Shown here: positions 15,064-24,728 of the stretch, in pieces
Position numbering within the stretch: position 1 is the stretch's first letter
Layout of the letters: the number at the start of each line of letters is the position of its first letter
Origin: Mycolicibacterium bacteremicum
Lineage (GTDB): Bacteria > Actinomycetota > Actinomycetes > Mycobacteriales > Mycobacteriaceae
Length of the DNA: 64,000 bases
NCBI RefSeq assembly: GCF_002086115.1
Contig: NZ_MVHJ01000019.1
Span: 1 to 64,000 of the forward strand
Direction: 5' to 3'
Made by a program: the position numbers and the translations under genes
The notes under the pieces: model-generated
What the model was told of the DNA's origin: nothing
Seen by the model: the letters and a program-made list of their open reading frames with translations, nothing else
Databases searched by the model: none

Positions 15064-18000
15064 TTGAACCTCGTGCCCAGTAGGTCTATCCGCTTCCTAG
15101 CCATCATCGCGGGCCTCGTCGGCATGGTGCTCTGCGCGCTCGCGCCGCTGCTGCCGGTCCGGCAGAGCACGGCGACCATCCAATGGCCCCAGGCGGCCGG
15201 AGCCGACGGGTTCGTCGGTGACGTGACCGCACCGCTGGTGTCGGGGGCGCCGCGCTCGCTGGATGTGACGATCCCCTGCCAGGCGATCGCGTCGCTGCCC
15301 GAAGACGGTGGTCTGGTGTTCTCCACGATCCCGCCGGGCGGGATCGACGCCGGTCGCAACGGTCTGTTCGTCAACGCCAACGCCGACGTCGTCTACGTCG
15401 CCTTCCGTGACACGGTCGCCGCCGTCGCCCCGCGCGACGCGGTGAACTCCGGCGCCTGCGGGGCGCTGCGCATCTGGGCCGACGTCAACGCCGTCGGCGC
15501 CGATTTCGTCGGGATCGACGGCGCGGCGGGCACCCTGCCGGTCGACAAACGTCCACAGGTGGCGGGGGTGTTCACCGATCTGCGGGTGGCACCGGACTCC
15601 GGGGTGCAGGCCCGCATCGACATCGACACCCGCTTCATCACCAGCCCTACCGCGCTGAAGCTGGCCGTCATGGTGCTCGGCATCGCCGCCGTCCTCGGCT
15701 CGCTGGTCGCGCTGGCGCTGCTGGACCGCACCGCAGGCCGGCACGTGCCCAAGCTGAACCGCCGACGCACCGGCTGGGCCACCTGGCTGACCGATGCCGG
15801 GGTGATCGGGTCACTGCTGATCTGGCACATCGTCGGACCCCAGACCACCGATGACGGCTACAACCTGACCATCGCGCGGGTCTCCGGCGAGGCCGGCTAC
15901 CTCACCAACTACTACCGGTACTTCGGGGCCAGCGAGGCGCCGTTCGACTGGTACCAGAGTGTCCTGGCCCATTTGGCCACGATCAGCACCGCGAGTGTCT
16001 GGATGCGGTTGCCCGCCACCCTGGCCGCGATCGGCACCTGGCTGATCCTCAGTCATTTCGTGCTGCCCCGCCTCGGCGCCCGGTTGGCCCGCAACCGGGT
16101 CGCGGTGTGGACCGGCGGTGCGGTCTTCCTGGCCGCCTGGTTCCCGTTCAACAACGGACTGCGCCCGGAGCCGCTGATCGCCTTCGGTGTGCTGCTGGTG
16201 TGGATGCTGGTGGAGATCTCGGTTACCAGGCGCACCCTGCTGCCCACCGCGCTGGCCATCGTGGTCGCGGTGTTCAGCGTGACGCTGGCGCCGCAGGGCC
16301 TGATCGCGCTGGCACCGCTGCTCGTCGGGGCGCGCGCCATCACCCGGGTCGTCGCCGAGCGCCGGCCCGCGCAGGGGTTGGCGGCCCAGCTCGCGCCGCT
16401 CGGTGCCGCCGCGGCGGTGCTGTTCGTCGTCGTGTTCCGCGATCAGACGCTGGCCACCGTCGCCGAGTCCGCGCGCATCAAGTACACCGTCGGCCCGACC
16501 ATCGCCTGGTACCAGGAATTCCTGCGGTACTACTTCCTGACCGTCGAGGACAGCGTCGACGGGTCGATGACCCGCCGGTTCACCGTGCTGATCCTGCTGC
16601 TGTGCCTGTTCGGTCTGCTGATGGTGATGCTGCGCCGCGGCACCGTGCCCGGCGCGGTGAACGGTCCGGTGTGGCGGCTGATCGGCACGACCGGCATCGG
16701 CCTGCTGCTGCTGACCTTCACCCCGACCAAATGGGCCATTCAATTCGGCGCCTTCGCCGGCCTGGCCGGGGCGCTCGGTGCGGTGACGGCCTTTGCCCTG
16801 GCCCGGGTCGGCTTGCACAGCAGACGCAATCTCGCGCTGTATGTGACCGCGCTGCTGTTCGTGCTGGCGTGGGCGACCTCGGGACTCAACGGCTGGTTCT
16901 ACACCGGGAACTACGGGGTGCCGTGGTTCGACAAGCAGCCGGTGATCGTCGGCTATCCGGTCACCACGATCTTCCTGGTGCTCGCGATCGCGGGCGGATT
17001 GCTCACCGCCTGGCTGCACTTCCGCATCGACTACGCCGGGCACACCGAGGTCGCCGACACCGGCCGCAACCGAGCGCTGGCCTCGACCCCGCTGCTGGTG
17101 GTCGCCGTGATCATGGTGGTGCTCGAACTCGGCTCGATGGTCAAGGCCACCGTCGGGCGCTACCCGGTCTACACCACCGGGTCGGCCAACCTGTCGGCAC
17201 TGCGCTCGGGCCTGTCGGCCGACAGCTGCGCGATGGCCGATGCCGTCCTGGTCGAGGCGGACACCAATGCCGGCCTGCTGCAACCGGTTCAGGGTCAGCG
17301 GTTCGGCCGGTACGGGCCGCTCGGCGGTGAGAAGCCGGTCGGCTTCACCCCGAACGGTGTCAGTGACTCACTGGACCCGCCCGAACCGGTGGCCGCCAAT
17401 CCCGGCACCCCGAACTCCGACGGCCCGGTCGACAAGCCCAACGTCGGCGTCGGCTATGCCGCCGGCACCGGCGGCGGGTACGGCCCCGAGGGCATCAACG
17501 GTTCGCGGGTGTTCCTGCCGTTCGGTCTGGACCCGGCCACCACCCCGGTGATGGGCAGCTTCGACGAGAACACCGTTGCGGCCAAGGCCACCTCGGCCTG
17601 GTACCAGCTGCCGCCGCGTACCCCGGACCGGCCGCTGGTGACGGTCGCCGCGGCCGGTGCGATCTGGTGGTACGAGGAGGACGGGTCGTTCAATTACGGC
17701 CAGTCACTCAAGCTGCAGTGGGGTGTGCACCGACCCGACGGGTCCTATGAGGCGCTCTCCGAGGTGCAGCCGATCGACACCTTCATGCAGAACGCCTGGC
17801 GCAACCTGCGTTTCCCGCTGGACTGGGCACCACCGGAGGCCAACGTCGCACGCATCGTCGCCGATGATCCCAATCTCTCCGAGGACCAGTGGTTCGCCTT
17901 CACCCCGCCGCGGGTGCCGGTGCTGCAGACCGCGCAGGAGTACCTCGGTACCGACACCCCGGTGCTGATGGACATCGCGACGGCGTCGAACTTCCCGTGC

Positions 18001-18318
18001 CAGCGGCCGTTCGCCGAGCATCTCGGGGTGGCGGAGCTGCCGGAATACCGGATCCTGCCGAATTTCAAGCAGATGGTGGTGTCGTCGAACCAGTGGCAGT
18101 CCGCCCAGGACGGCGGACCGTTCCTGTTCATCCAGGCGCTGCTGAGGACGTCGACGGTGCCGACCTATCTGCGTGACGACTGGTATCGCGACTGGGGCTC
18201 CATCGAGCGCTATCTGCGGGTGGTGCCCGCCGAGGATGCGCCCGACGCGGTCATCGAGGAAGGGACGCGAAACGTGTACGGCTGGAACCGCGGCGGACCG
18301 ATCAGGGCGCTGCCGTGA
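15064..18318 (+). CDS. embA: arabinosyltransferase EmbA
   Basis: A 1084-residue GT-C protein starting at TTG 15064; a GTG at 15073 would remove three residues, and neither has a clear ribosome site. It is collinear with M. tuberculosis EmbA: VSGAPRSLDVTIPC, the first-loop acidic motif PQTTDDGYNL, FLRYYFLTVEDSVDGSM, and the ending GPIRALP. EmbA works with EmbB to form the branched terminal hexa-arabinofuranoside of arabinogalactan. It lies 47 bp after alkB rather than after embC, so its promoter must be in that short gap or further upstream. The stop overlaps the embB start (GTGA). Confidence 0.97.
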   Translation: MNLVPSRSIRFLAIIAGLVGMVLCALAPLLPVRQSTATIQWPQAAGADGFVGDVTAPLVSGAPRSLDVTIPCQAIASLPEDGGLVFSTIPPGGIDAGRNGLFVNANADVVYVAFRDTVAAVAPRDAVNSGACGALRIWADVNAVGADFVGIDGAAGTLPVDKRPQVAGVFTDLRVAPDSGVQARIDIDTRFITSPTALKLAVMVLGIAAVLGSLVALALLDRTAGRHVPKLNRRRTGWATWLTDAGVIGSLLIWHIVGPQTTDDGYNLTIARVSGEAGYLTNYYRYFGASEAPFDWYQSVLAHLATISTASVWMRLPATLAAIGTWLILSHFVLPRLGARLARNRVAVWTGGAVFLAAWFPFNNGLRPEPLIAFGVLLVWMLVEISVTRRTLLPTALAIVVAVFSVTLAPQGLIALAPLLVGARAITRVVAERRPAQGLAAQLAPLGAAAAVLFVVVFRDQTLATVAESARIKYTVGPTIAWYQEFLRYYFLTVEDSVDGSMTRRFTVLILLLCLFGLLMVMLRRGTVPGAVNGPVWRLIGTTGIGLLLLTFTPTKWAIQFGAFAGLAGALGAVTAFALARVGLHSRRNLALYVTALLFVLAWATSGLNGWFYTGNYGVPWFDKQPVIVGYPVTTIFLVLAIAGGLLTAWLHFRIDYAGHTEVADTGRNRALASTPLLVVAVIMVVLELGSMVKATVGRYPVYTTGSANLSALRSGLSADSCAMADAVLVEADTNAGLLQPVQGQRFGRYGPLGGEKPVGFTPNGVSDSLDPPEPVAANPGTPNSDGPVDKPNVGVGYAAGTGGGYGPEGINGSRVFLPFGLDPATTPVMGSFDENTVAAKATSAWYQLPPRTPDRPLVTVAAAGAIWWYEEDGSFNYGQSLKLQWGVHRPDGSYEALSEVQPIDTFMQNAWRNLRFPLDWAPPEANVARIVADDPNLSEDQWFAFTPPRVPVLQTAQEYLGTDTPVLMDIATASNFPCQRPFAEHLGVAELPEYRILPNFKQMVVSSNQWQSAQDGGPFLFIQALLRTSTVPTYLRDDWYRDWGSIERYLRVVPAEDAPDAVIEEGTRNVYGWNRGGPIRALP

Positions 18319-21300
18319 GCGAGCGGGCGAGCGAACCGAAGAGCACGAGCGAGAATGCGCGTGACGTGAAGATCGCCCGCTGGGTGGCCATCATCGCGGG
18401 CCTGCTGGGCACCGTGATGGCCATCGCGGTCCCGCTGCTACCGGTCACCCAGACCACGGCGACGCTGAACTGGCCGCAGAACGGTCAGCTGAACAACGTG
18501 ACTGCACCGTTGATCTCGCAGGCGCCGGTGAGCCTGACCGCGACGGTGCCCTGCTCGGTGATCGAGGGCATGCCTGCCGACGGCGGCCTGGTGCTGGGTA
18601 CCGCGCCCGCCGAGGGCCGTGACGCGGCGCTGAACGCCATGCTGGTCAACGTCTCGGAGGACCGCGTCGACGTCATCGTCCGCAATGTGGTGGTGGCCAG
18701 TGTCGAACGTGACCGGATCGGTGGTTGTTCGTCGATCGAGATCACCTCGAATCACGATGGCACCTACGCCGATTTCGTCGGACTCACCCAGGATTCCGGG
18801 GATGACGTGGGCGCACCCCAGCGCACCGGTTACCCCGATCCGAACCTGCGGCCGGCCATCGTCGGGGTGTTCACCGACCTGACCGGGCCCGCGCCGCCGG
18901 GACTGTCGCTGTCCGCCGAGATCGATTCGCGCTTCACCACCCAGCCCACCGCGCTCAAGCTGGCGGCGATCGTGCTGGCCATCCTGTCGACCTTCATTGC
19001 GCTGCTGGCACTCTGGCGACTGGACCGCCTCGACGGCCGCCGGATGCAACGACTCATCCCGACCCGCTGGCGGACCATCACCGCCGTCGACGCGGTGGTG
19101 GTGGGCGCGTTCGCGCTCTGGTACGTCATCGGCACGAACTCCTCCGACGACGGCTACATCCTGCAGATGGCCCGGGTGGCCGAACATGCCGGCTACATGT
19201 CGAACTACTTCCGCTGGTTCGGCAGCCCCGAGGACCCGTTCGGCTGGTACTACAACGTGCTGGCGCTGATGTCGCAGGTGAGCACCGCGAGCATCTGGAT
19301 GCGGCTGCCCGATCTGATCTGCGCGCTGGTGTGCTGGCTGCTGCTGTCGCGAGAGGTGTTGCCGCGCCTCGGCCCTGCCGTGATCGCCAGCCGTCCGGCG
19401 CTGTGGGCCGCGGGCCTGGTGCTGCTGGGCGCCTGGATGCCGTTCAACAACGGGCTGCGTCCCGAGGGCCAGATCGCCACCGGCGCCCTGATCACCTACG
19501 TGCTGATCGAACGCGCCGTCACCTCCGGCCGGCTGACCCCGGCCGCACTGGCCATCATCTCGGCCGCGTTCACCCTCGGTATCCAGCCGACCGGGCTGAT
19601 CGCGGTCGCCGCTCTGGTCGCCGGCGGCCGGCCCATCCTGCGCATCATCATGCGCAGGCGCCGTATCGTCGGCACCTGGCCGCTGCTGGCCCCGCTGCTG
19701 GCCGCCGGCACGGTCATCCTGGCCGTGGTGATGGCCGACCAGACGCTGGCAACGGTGTTGGAAGCCACCAGGATCCGCACCGCGATCGGCCCCAGCCAGG
19801 AGTGGTACACCGAGAACCTGCGCTACTACTACCTGGTCCTGCCGACGGTCGACGGTGCGATCTCACGCCGGTTCGCCTTCCTGTTCACCGCGATGTGTCT
19901 GTTCCCGGCGCTGTTCATGATGTTGCGGCGCAAGCGCATCGCCGGTATCGCACGCGGGCCGGCCTGGCGACTGATGGGCATCATCTTCGCGACCATCTTC
20001 TTCCTGATGTTCACGCCCACCAAGTGGATTCACCACTTCGGCCTGTTCGCGGCCGTCGGCGGCGCCATGGCGGCCCTGACCACCGTGATGGTGTCCCGCA
20101 CGGTGCTGCGCTCGGCCCGCAACCGGATGGCGTTCCTGGCGCTGGTGCTGTTCGTGCTGGCGTTGTGCTTCGCATCGGTCAACGGCTGGTGGTACGTCTC
20201 CAACTTCGGTGTGCCGTTCAACAATGCGGTACCCGCGTTGGGCGGGGTGTCGGTCAGCACGGTGTTCTTCGCGCTGTTCGCGATCGCCGCGCTGTGGGCC
20301 TTCTGGCTGCACGTGTCCGGTACCGGGGAGTCCACGCTCGTCGACCGGCTGACCGCGGCGCCCATCCCGTTGGCCGCGGGCTTCATGGTGCTGGTCTTCA
20401 TCGCCTCGATGGCCATCGGTGTGGTCCGCCAGTACCCGACCTACTCCAACGGCTGGGCCAATATCCGCGCCTTCGCCGGTGGCTGCGGGATGGCCGACGA
20501 CGTACTGGTCGAACCGGATTCCAACGACGGTTTCCTGCGGGCGCTGCCCGGTGACTACGGACCGCTCGGCCCGCTCGGCGGGACCGATCCCAGCGGCTTC
20601 ACCCCCGACGGGGTCCCGGAGCGCATCATCGCCGAGGCGATCCGGCTGAACTTCTCCCAACCGGGCACCGACTACGACTGGTTGCAGCCCGAGCGATTGA
20701 CCCGGCCGGGGATCAACGGATCCCGGGTTCCGTTGCCCTACGGCCTCGATCCGGCACGGGTGCCGGTCGCCGGCACCTACGCCACCGGTGTGCAGCAGGA
20801 GAGCCGGCTGGCCTCGGCGTGGTACGAGCTGCCCGCCGCTGATGATGCCCATCCGCTGGTGGTCGTCACCGCCGCGGGCACCATCACCGGCACCAGCGTG
20901 GCCGAGGGTCTGACCACCGGGCAGACCGTCGAACTGGAGTACGCCACGGCGGGTCCGGACGGTGCACCGGTGCCGGCGGGCCGCGTCGCTCCCTATGACA
21001 TCGGCCCGACCCCGTCCTGGCGCAACCTGCGCTACCCACGGGCCCAGATCCCGGCCGATGCGGTCGCGGTGCGGGTGGTCGCCGAGGATCTGTCACTGGG
21101 CCAGGGCGATTGGGTCGCGGTGACCCCGCCGCGGGTGCCCGAGCTGCGCTCGGTACAGGAGTACGTCGGTTCCACCCAACCGGTGCTGATGGACTGGGCC
21201 GTCGGCCTGGCGTTCCCGTGCCAGCAGCCGATGCTGCATGCCAACGGGGTGACCGAGGTACCCAAGTTCCGCATCTCGCCCGACTATTTCGCCAAGTTGC

Positions 21301-21530
21301 AGAGCACCGACACCTGGCAGAACGGTCTGGAGGGCGGTCTGCTGGGGGTCACCGACCTGCTGTTGCGGGCGTCGGTGATGTCGACCTATCTGTCCCAGGA
21401 CTGGGGCCAGGATTGGGGATCGCTGCGCCGCTTCGACACCATCGTCGACGCGCAGCCCGCGCAGATCGAACTGGGCACCAGTACGCACTCGGGTCTGTAC
21501 TCGCCCGGAGAGATCCGCATCGGGCCGTGA
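18315..21530 (+). CDS. embB: arabinosyltransferase EmbB (ethambutol target)
   Basis: A 1071-residue GT-C protein beginning at a GTG that overlaps the embA stop. The catalytic loop motif is TNSSDDGYIL. The ethambutol-resistance region reads FGWYYNVLALMSQVS. Met319 here corresponds to Met306 of M. tuberculosis, and the flanking RPEG and GPSQ segments that hold other known resistance positions keep the wild-type residues. The C-terminal carbohydrate-binding domain ends ELGTSTHSGLYSPGEIRIGP. Its stop overlaps the start of the downstream metallo-hydrolase (GTGA), suggesting co-translation. Confidence 0.97.
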   Translation: MSERASEPKSTSENARDVKIARWVAIIAGLLGTVMAIAVPLLPVTQTTATLNWPQNGQLNNVTAPLISQAPVSLTATVPCSVIEGMPADGGLVLGTAPAEGRDAALNAMLVNVSEDRVDVIVRNVVVASVERDRIGGCSSIEITSNHDGTYADFVGLTQDSGDDVGAPQRTGYPDPNLRPAIVGVFTDLTGPAPPGLSLSAEIDSRFTTQPTALKLAAIVLAILSTFIALLALWRLDRLDGRRMQRLIPTRWRTITAVDAVVVGAFALWYVIGTNSSDDGYILQMARVAEHAGYMSNYFRWFGSPEDPFGWYYNVLALMSQVSTASIWMRLPDLICALVCWLLLSREVLPRLGPAVIASRPALWAAGLVLLGAWMPFNNGLRPEGQIATGALITYVLIERAVTSGRLTPAALAIISAAFTLGIQPTGLIAVAALVAGGRPILRIIMRRRRIVGTWPLLAPLLAAGTVILAVVMADQTLATVLEATRIRTAIGPSQEWYTENLRYYYLVLPTVDGAISRRFAFLFTAMCLFPALFMMLRRKRIAGIARGPAWRLMGIIFATIFFLMFTPTKWIHHFGLFAAVGGAMAALTTVMVSRTVLRSARNRMAFLALVLFVLALCFASVNGWWYVSNFGVPFNNAVPALGGVSVSTVFFALFAIAALWAFWLHVSGTGESTLVDRLTAAPIPLAAGFMVLVFIASMAIGVVRQYPTYSNGWANIRAFAGGCGMADDVLVEPDSNDGFLRALPGDYGPLGPLGGTDPSGFTPDGVPERIIAEAIRLNFSQPGTDYDWLQPERLTRPGINGSRVPLPYGLDPARVPVAGTYATGVQQESRLASAWYELPAADDAHPLVVVTAAGTITGTSVAEGLTTGQTVELEYATAGPDGAPVPAGRVAPYDIGPTPSWRNLRYPRAQIPADAVAVRVVAEDLSLGQGDWVAVTPPRVPELRSVQEYVGSTQPVLMDWAVGLAFPCQQPMLHANGVTEVPKFRISPDYFAKLQSTDTWQNGLEGGLLGVTDLLLRASVMSTYLSQDWGQDWGSLRRFDTIVDAQPAQIELGTSTHSGLYSPGEIRIGP

Positions 21531-22405
21531 GCGTGCGCCTGGGCCGGGCCGTCGTGAACCGGGTGGTGGAGACGTCGTTCTCACCCCGGTTCGCGATGTT
21601 CGGCGACACCCCCGCGGGCGCCTGGGCCGAGAACGCCGACCTGTTGGTACCGACGTTCGCCGACCTGGATGCGGGCACCTGGCGGGTGGCCATCCAGACC
21701 TGGGTGCTCGATGTCGACGGGTTGCGAATCCTGATCGACACCGGGGTGGGCAACGGTAAGCGCCGCCCCGCGATCCCGGTGCTCGACGGTCTGGATACCG
21801 GGTTCCTGGACGCGCTGGCATCCGCCGGTGTGCATCCCGACAGCGTCGATGTCGTCGTGAACACCCATCTGCACAGCGATCACGTCGGCTGGAACACCCG
21901 CGCCGCCGGTACGGGCTGGGTGCCCACCTTCCCGAACGCGCGATACCTGTTGCCGGAGGCGGACTTCCGGTTCTTCGGGCCCGACGGGCCGGGCTGCGAC
22001 GCGGCCGCCCGGATCGTCTTCGACGACAGCGTGGCCCCGGTGTACGAGGCCGGCCAGGCCGAATTGTTCAGCGGTGAGCATCAATTGAGCGAATCGGTGT
22101 GGCTACGCCCGGCCGCCGGACACACGCCCGGCTCCGCGGTGCTGTGGTGCGACGCCGGCGCCCCCGCGGTGTTCGTCGGCGACCTGACCCACTGCGCCAT
22201 CCAGATCCCGCGCCCGGGTGACGCCTGCGCCTTCGACTGTGATGCCGCGCAGGCCACCGCCACCCGCCGGCGGGTGTTCACCGAGGCGGCACGCCACCGG
22301 GCCACCGTCATCCCCGCGCACTACCCGGGCCACGGCGGCGCCACCCTGGTGGCCCGCGGTGATGCGTTCTGCGTGGACGACTGGCTGGACATCGAACCGA
22401 TCTAG
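21527..22405 (+). CDS. MBL-fold metallo-hydrolase
   Basis: About 292 residues. The GTG at 21527 overlaps the embB TGA and gives MSVRLGRAVVNRVVETSF; a longer open frame inside embB is an artefact. The metallo-beta-lactamase motif NTHLHSDHVGWN supplies the HxHxDH ligands. Later ligands are His in AGHTPGSAV, Asp in FVGDLTH and His in IPAHYPGH. Relatives include quorum-quenching lactonases and other small-molecule hydrolases; the substrate cannot be read. The tight coupling to embB is notable, but a cell-wall role would be speculation. Confidence 0.88.
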   Translation: MSVRLGRAVVNRVVETSFSPRFAMFGDTPAGAWAENADLLVPTFADLDAGTWRVAIQTWVLDVDGLRILIDTGVGNGKRRPAIPVLDGLDTGFLDALASAGVHPDSVDVVVNTHLHSDHVGWNTRAAGTGWVPTFPNARYLLPEADFRFFGPDGPGCDAAARIVFDDSVAPVYEAGQAELFSGEHQLSESVWLRPAAGHTPGSAVLWCDAGAPAVFVGDLTHCAIQIPRPGDACAFDCDAAQATATRRRVFTEAARHRATVIPAHYPGHGGATLVARGDAFCVDDWLDIEPI

Positions 22406-22418
22406 GATTCAGCCGCCG

Positions 22419-23033
22419 TCAGAGGTGCCCGGCGGCGTCCTCGTAGGACCCGGTGGGCGCCGCGTCGTCGAGGGTGTAGACGCTGTGCACCACACCGGTC
22501 CGGAATGCGGTCGAGCTCAGCAGTTTCAGCGGTAGCGCGTCCCCGTCGCGGAACAGCCGGTCACCGGTGCCCACCACGATGGGGTGGACCAGCAGATGCA
22601 GCTCGTCGAGCAGGCCGGCGGCCAGCAGCTCGCGGACCATCGACACCGATCCGGCGATGGCGATGTCACCCCCCGGCTGCGCCTTCAGCGCCCGCACCCC
22701 GGTGATCAGATCCCCGTGTAGCTGTTCGGAATTGCGCCAGTCATACCCAGTCCCGGGCCCGAAGTGCAGCTCCCGGCGGGACACCACGATCTTGCGGGTG
22801 TCGCCGAGCTTCTTGGCGAACTCGGCATCCTCACCGCCGTCGGCCTCACGCTGCGGCCAAGCGCCGATGAAGCTATCGTAGGTGCCCCGGCCGAGCAGGA
22901 TGGTCTCCGCCGAGCCCAGCTGGGCATCGACGGCTGCGCCCATCTCATCGTTGAAATACGGGAAGTGCCATCGGTCTGGCGCATCCACCACTCCGTCGAC
23001 GGAGATGAACAGGCCCGCAGTCAAACGTGTCAT
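22419..23033 (-). CDS. dihydrofolate reductase family protein (RibD C-terminal type)
   Basis: A 204-residue protein starting MTRLTAGLFISVDGVVDAP. The RibD_C/DHFR-like fold is recognised by LFISVDGVV, LLGRGTYDSF, IAIAGSVSMVRELL and LHLLVHPIVVGTG. These stand-alone proteins are usually NADPH-dependent reductases of unknown substrate and are not the essential DHFR. The gene follows accD4 on the same strand after a 120-bp gap that contains a folded element, and converges with the metallo-hydrolase. Confidence 0.87.
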   Translation of the reverse strand: MTRLTAGLFISVDGVVDAPDRWHFPYFNDEMGAAVDAQLGSAETILLGRGTYDSFIGAWPQREADGGEDAEFAKKLGDTRKIVVSRRELHFGPGTGYDWRNSEQLHGDLITGVRALKAQPGGDIAIAGSVSMVRELLAAGLLDELHLLVHPIVVGTGDRLFRDGDALPLKLLSSTAFRTGVVHSVYTLDDAAPTGSYEDAAGHL

Positions 23034-23085
23034 GCCGGTTCAGACCGGCGGGCGCGGGAAAACTCATCGCGTCGCGGTACCCCCT

Positions 23086-23147
23086 CGCGAGCGACCGCGA
23101 ACTGCCCACGGGCAACGGCGTGTCGTGTGCAGACACGGTCGCTCGCG
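23086..23147 (-). repeat. structured intergenic element after accD4 (outer stem plus two inner hairpins)
   Basis: A perfect 12-bp inverted repeat, CGCGAGCGACCG (23086-23097) and CGGTCGCTCGCG (23136-23147), encloses two smaller hairpins. These are TGCCC-AC-GGGCA (23103-23114) and GTGTC-N7-GACAC (23120-23136, sharing one base with the outer stem). Together they can fold as a three-way junction. The element lies six bases past the accD4 stop and has no U-tract, so it could be a terminator, an RNA-stability element or a dispersed palindromic repeat. Only one copy was noticed in the window. Confidence 0.6.
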
Positions 23148-23153
23148 GGGTCG

Positions 23154-24728
23154 CTACAGCGGGGTCAGGCCGTGCTTGCGGAGCACCTTCTTGACGGGCT
23201 GCTTGTCGCGCAGCAGCCGCAGCGACTTGCGGATCAACAACCGCGTCTCGTGGGGTTCGATGACGCCGTCGATATAGCCGCGTTCGGCCGCGGTCCACGG
23301 CGTCGCCAGGTTCAGGTTGTAGCCCTCGATGAAGTCGGCGCGGATCTTCTGCACCTCGGGCGCAGTGGGATCGGGGAACCGCTTCACCAGCAGCTGCGCT
23401 GCGCCCTCGGCGCCGATCACCGCGATGCGCGCGGTCGGCCAGGCGAAGTTCAGATCCGCCGAGAGCTGCTTGGATCCCATCACCGCGTAGCCGCCGCCGT
23501 AGGCCTTGCGGACGATGATCGTCACCTTGGGCACGTCGGCCTCGACGATGGCGTTGAAGAACCGGCCACCGCGCTTGATGATCCCGCCCTCTTCCTCGGC
23601 GACGCCGGGCATGGCGCCCGGGGTGTCGACGACGAAGACCAGCGGCAGGTTGAACGAGTCGCAGAACCGGATGAAACCGGCCGCCTTGTCGGATGCCTCG
23701 TTGCCGACCGCGCCGGACATGTGCATCGGCTGGTTGGCGATCACGCCGACGGGGCGGCCGTCCACCCGCGCAAACGCGGTGATCATCGACGGGCTGCGCT
23801 GATCGGAGATTTCGAAGACGTCGCCGTCGTCGAAGATCCGCAGCAGGATCTCGTGCATGTCGTAACCCATGTTGTCCGAGTCCGGCACGATGGTGTCGAG
23901 TTCCAGGTCGTGCGCGGTGATCTCGGGCTCCAGGCCCGGGTTGACGATCGGTGCGTCGTCGAAGTGGTTGGCCGGCAGGAAGCTCAGGTAATCCCGGACG
24001 TACTGGTACGCCGCGGCCTCGGATTCGACGACCTTGTGGATGTTGCCGCGCCGGGCCTGTACATCGGCGCCACCGAGCTCGTCGAAGGTGACGTCCTCAC
24101 CGGTGACGTCCTTGATGACGTCGGGGCCGGTGATGAACATGTAGCCCTGATCACGCACCGCCACAACGAGATCGGTCTGGATCGGTGAGTACACCGCGCC
24201 ACCGGCGCATTTGCCGAAGATCAGCGAGATCTCGGGCACCAGGCCGCGCAGCATCTCGTGGCGGCGGCCCAGTTCGGCGTACCAGGCCAGTGAGGTCGCG
24301 GTGTCCTGGATACGGGCGCCGGCCGAGTCGTTGATGCCGATGATCGGGCAGCCGACCATGGCGACCCACTCCATCAGCTTGGCGACCTTGCGGCCGAACA
24401 TCTCACCGACCGACCCCTGGAACACCGTCTGGTCGTGGCTGAACACCCCGACCGGGCGACCGTCGATGGTGCCGTGCCCGGTCACCACACCGTCACCGTA
24501 GAACGCGTTCGGGTCACCGGGCGTGCGGGCCAGGGCGCCGATCTCCAGGAAGCTGCCCGGGTCCAGCAGCGCGTGGATGCGCGCGCGGGCGCTCGGGATG
24601 CCCTTCTTGTCGCGGCGGGCCTTGGCCTTGTCGTCACCGGGATCCTTGGCCAGCTCCAGCTTTTCGCGCAGCTCGGCCAGCTTCTCCGCGGTGGTCGCGG
24701 TCTTCGGCTGTACGGGAGTTTCCGTCAC
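23154..24728 (-). CDS. accD4: acyl-CoA carboxylase beta subunit AccD4
   Basis: A 524-residue carboxyltransferase that, with the biotinylated AccA3, makes the long-chain carboxyacyl-CoA condensed by Pks13 during mycolate synthesis. Visible are the N-terminal segment KKGIPSARARIHALLDPGSF, the oxyanion-hole motifs GGAVYSP and GGGYAVMGSKQL, and PGAMPGVAEEEGG. The start is a GTG overlapping the pks13 stop by four bases (GTGA), so the two are translationally coupled. Length matches Rv3799c. The pks13-accD4 order is conserved in mycolate producers. Confidence 0.96.
   Translation of the reverse strand: MTETPVQPKTATTAEKLAELREKLELAKDPGDDKAKARRDKKGIPSARARIHALLDPGSFLEIGALARTPGDPNAFYGDGVVTGHGTIDGRPVGVFSHDQTVFQGSVGEMFGRKVAKLMEWVAMVGCPIIGINDSAGARIQDTATSLAWYAELGRRHEMLRGLVPEISLIFGKCAGGAVYSPIQTDLVVAVRDQGYMFITGPDVIKDVTGEDVTFDELGGADVQARRGNIHKVVESEAAAYQYVRDYLSFLPANHFDDAPIVNPGLEPEITAHDLELDTIVPDSDNMGYDMHEILLRIFDDGDVFEISDQRSPSMITAFARVDGRPVGVIANQPMHMSGAVGNEASDKAAGFIRFCDSFNLPLVFVVDTPGAMPGVAEEEGGIIKRGGRFFNAIVEADVPKVTIIVRKAYGGGYAVMGSKQLSADLNFAWPTARIAVIGAEGAAQLLVKRFPDPTAPEVQKIRADFIEGYNLNLATPWTAAERGYIDGVIEPHETRLLIRKSLRLLRDKQPVKKVLRKHGLTPL

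Noticed and set aside
21110..21526. Upstream extension of the metallo-hydrolase frame inside embB
   Set aside because: Low-complexity out-of-frame translation; the GTG overlapping the embB stop gives the expected N terminus.
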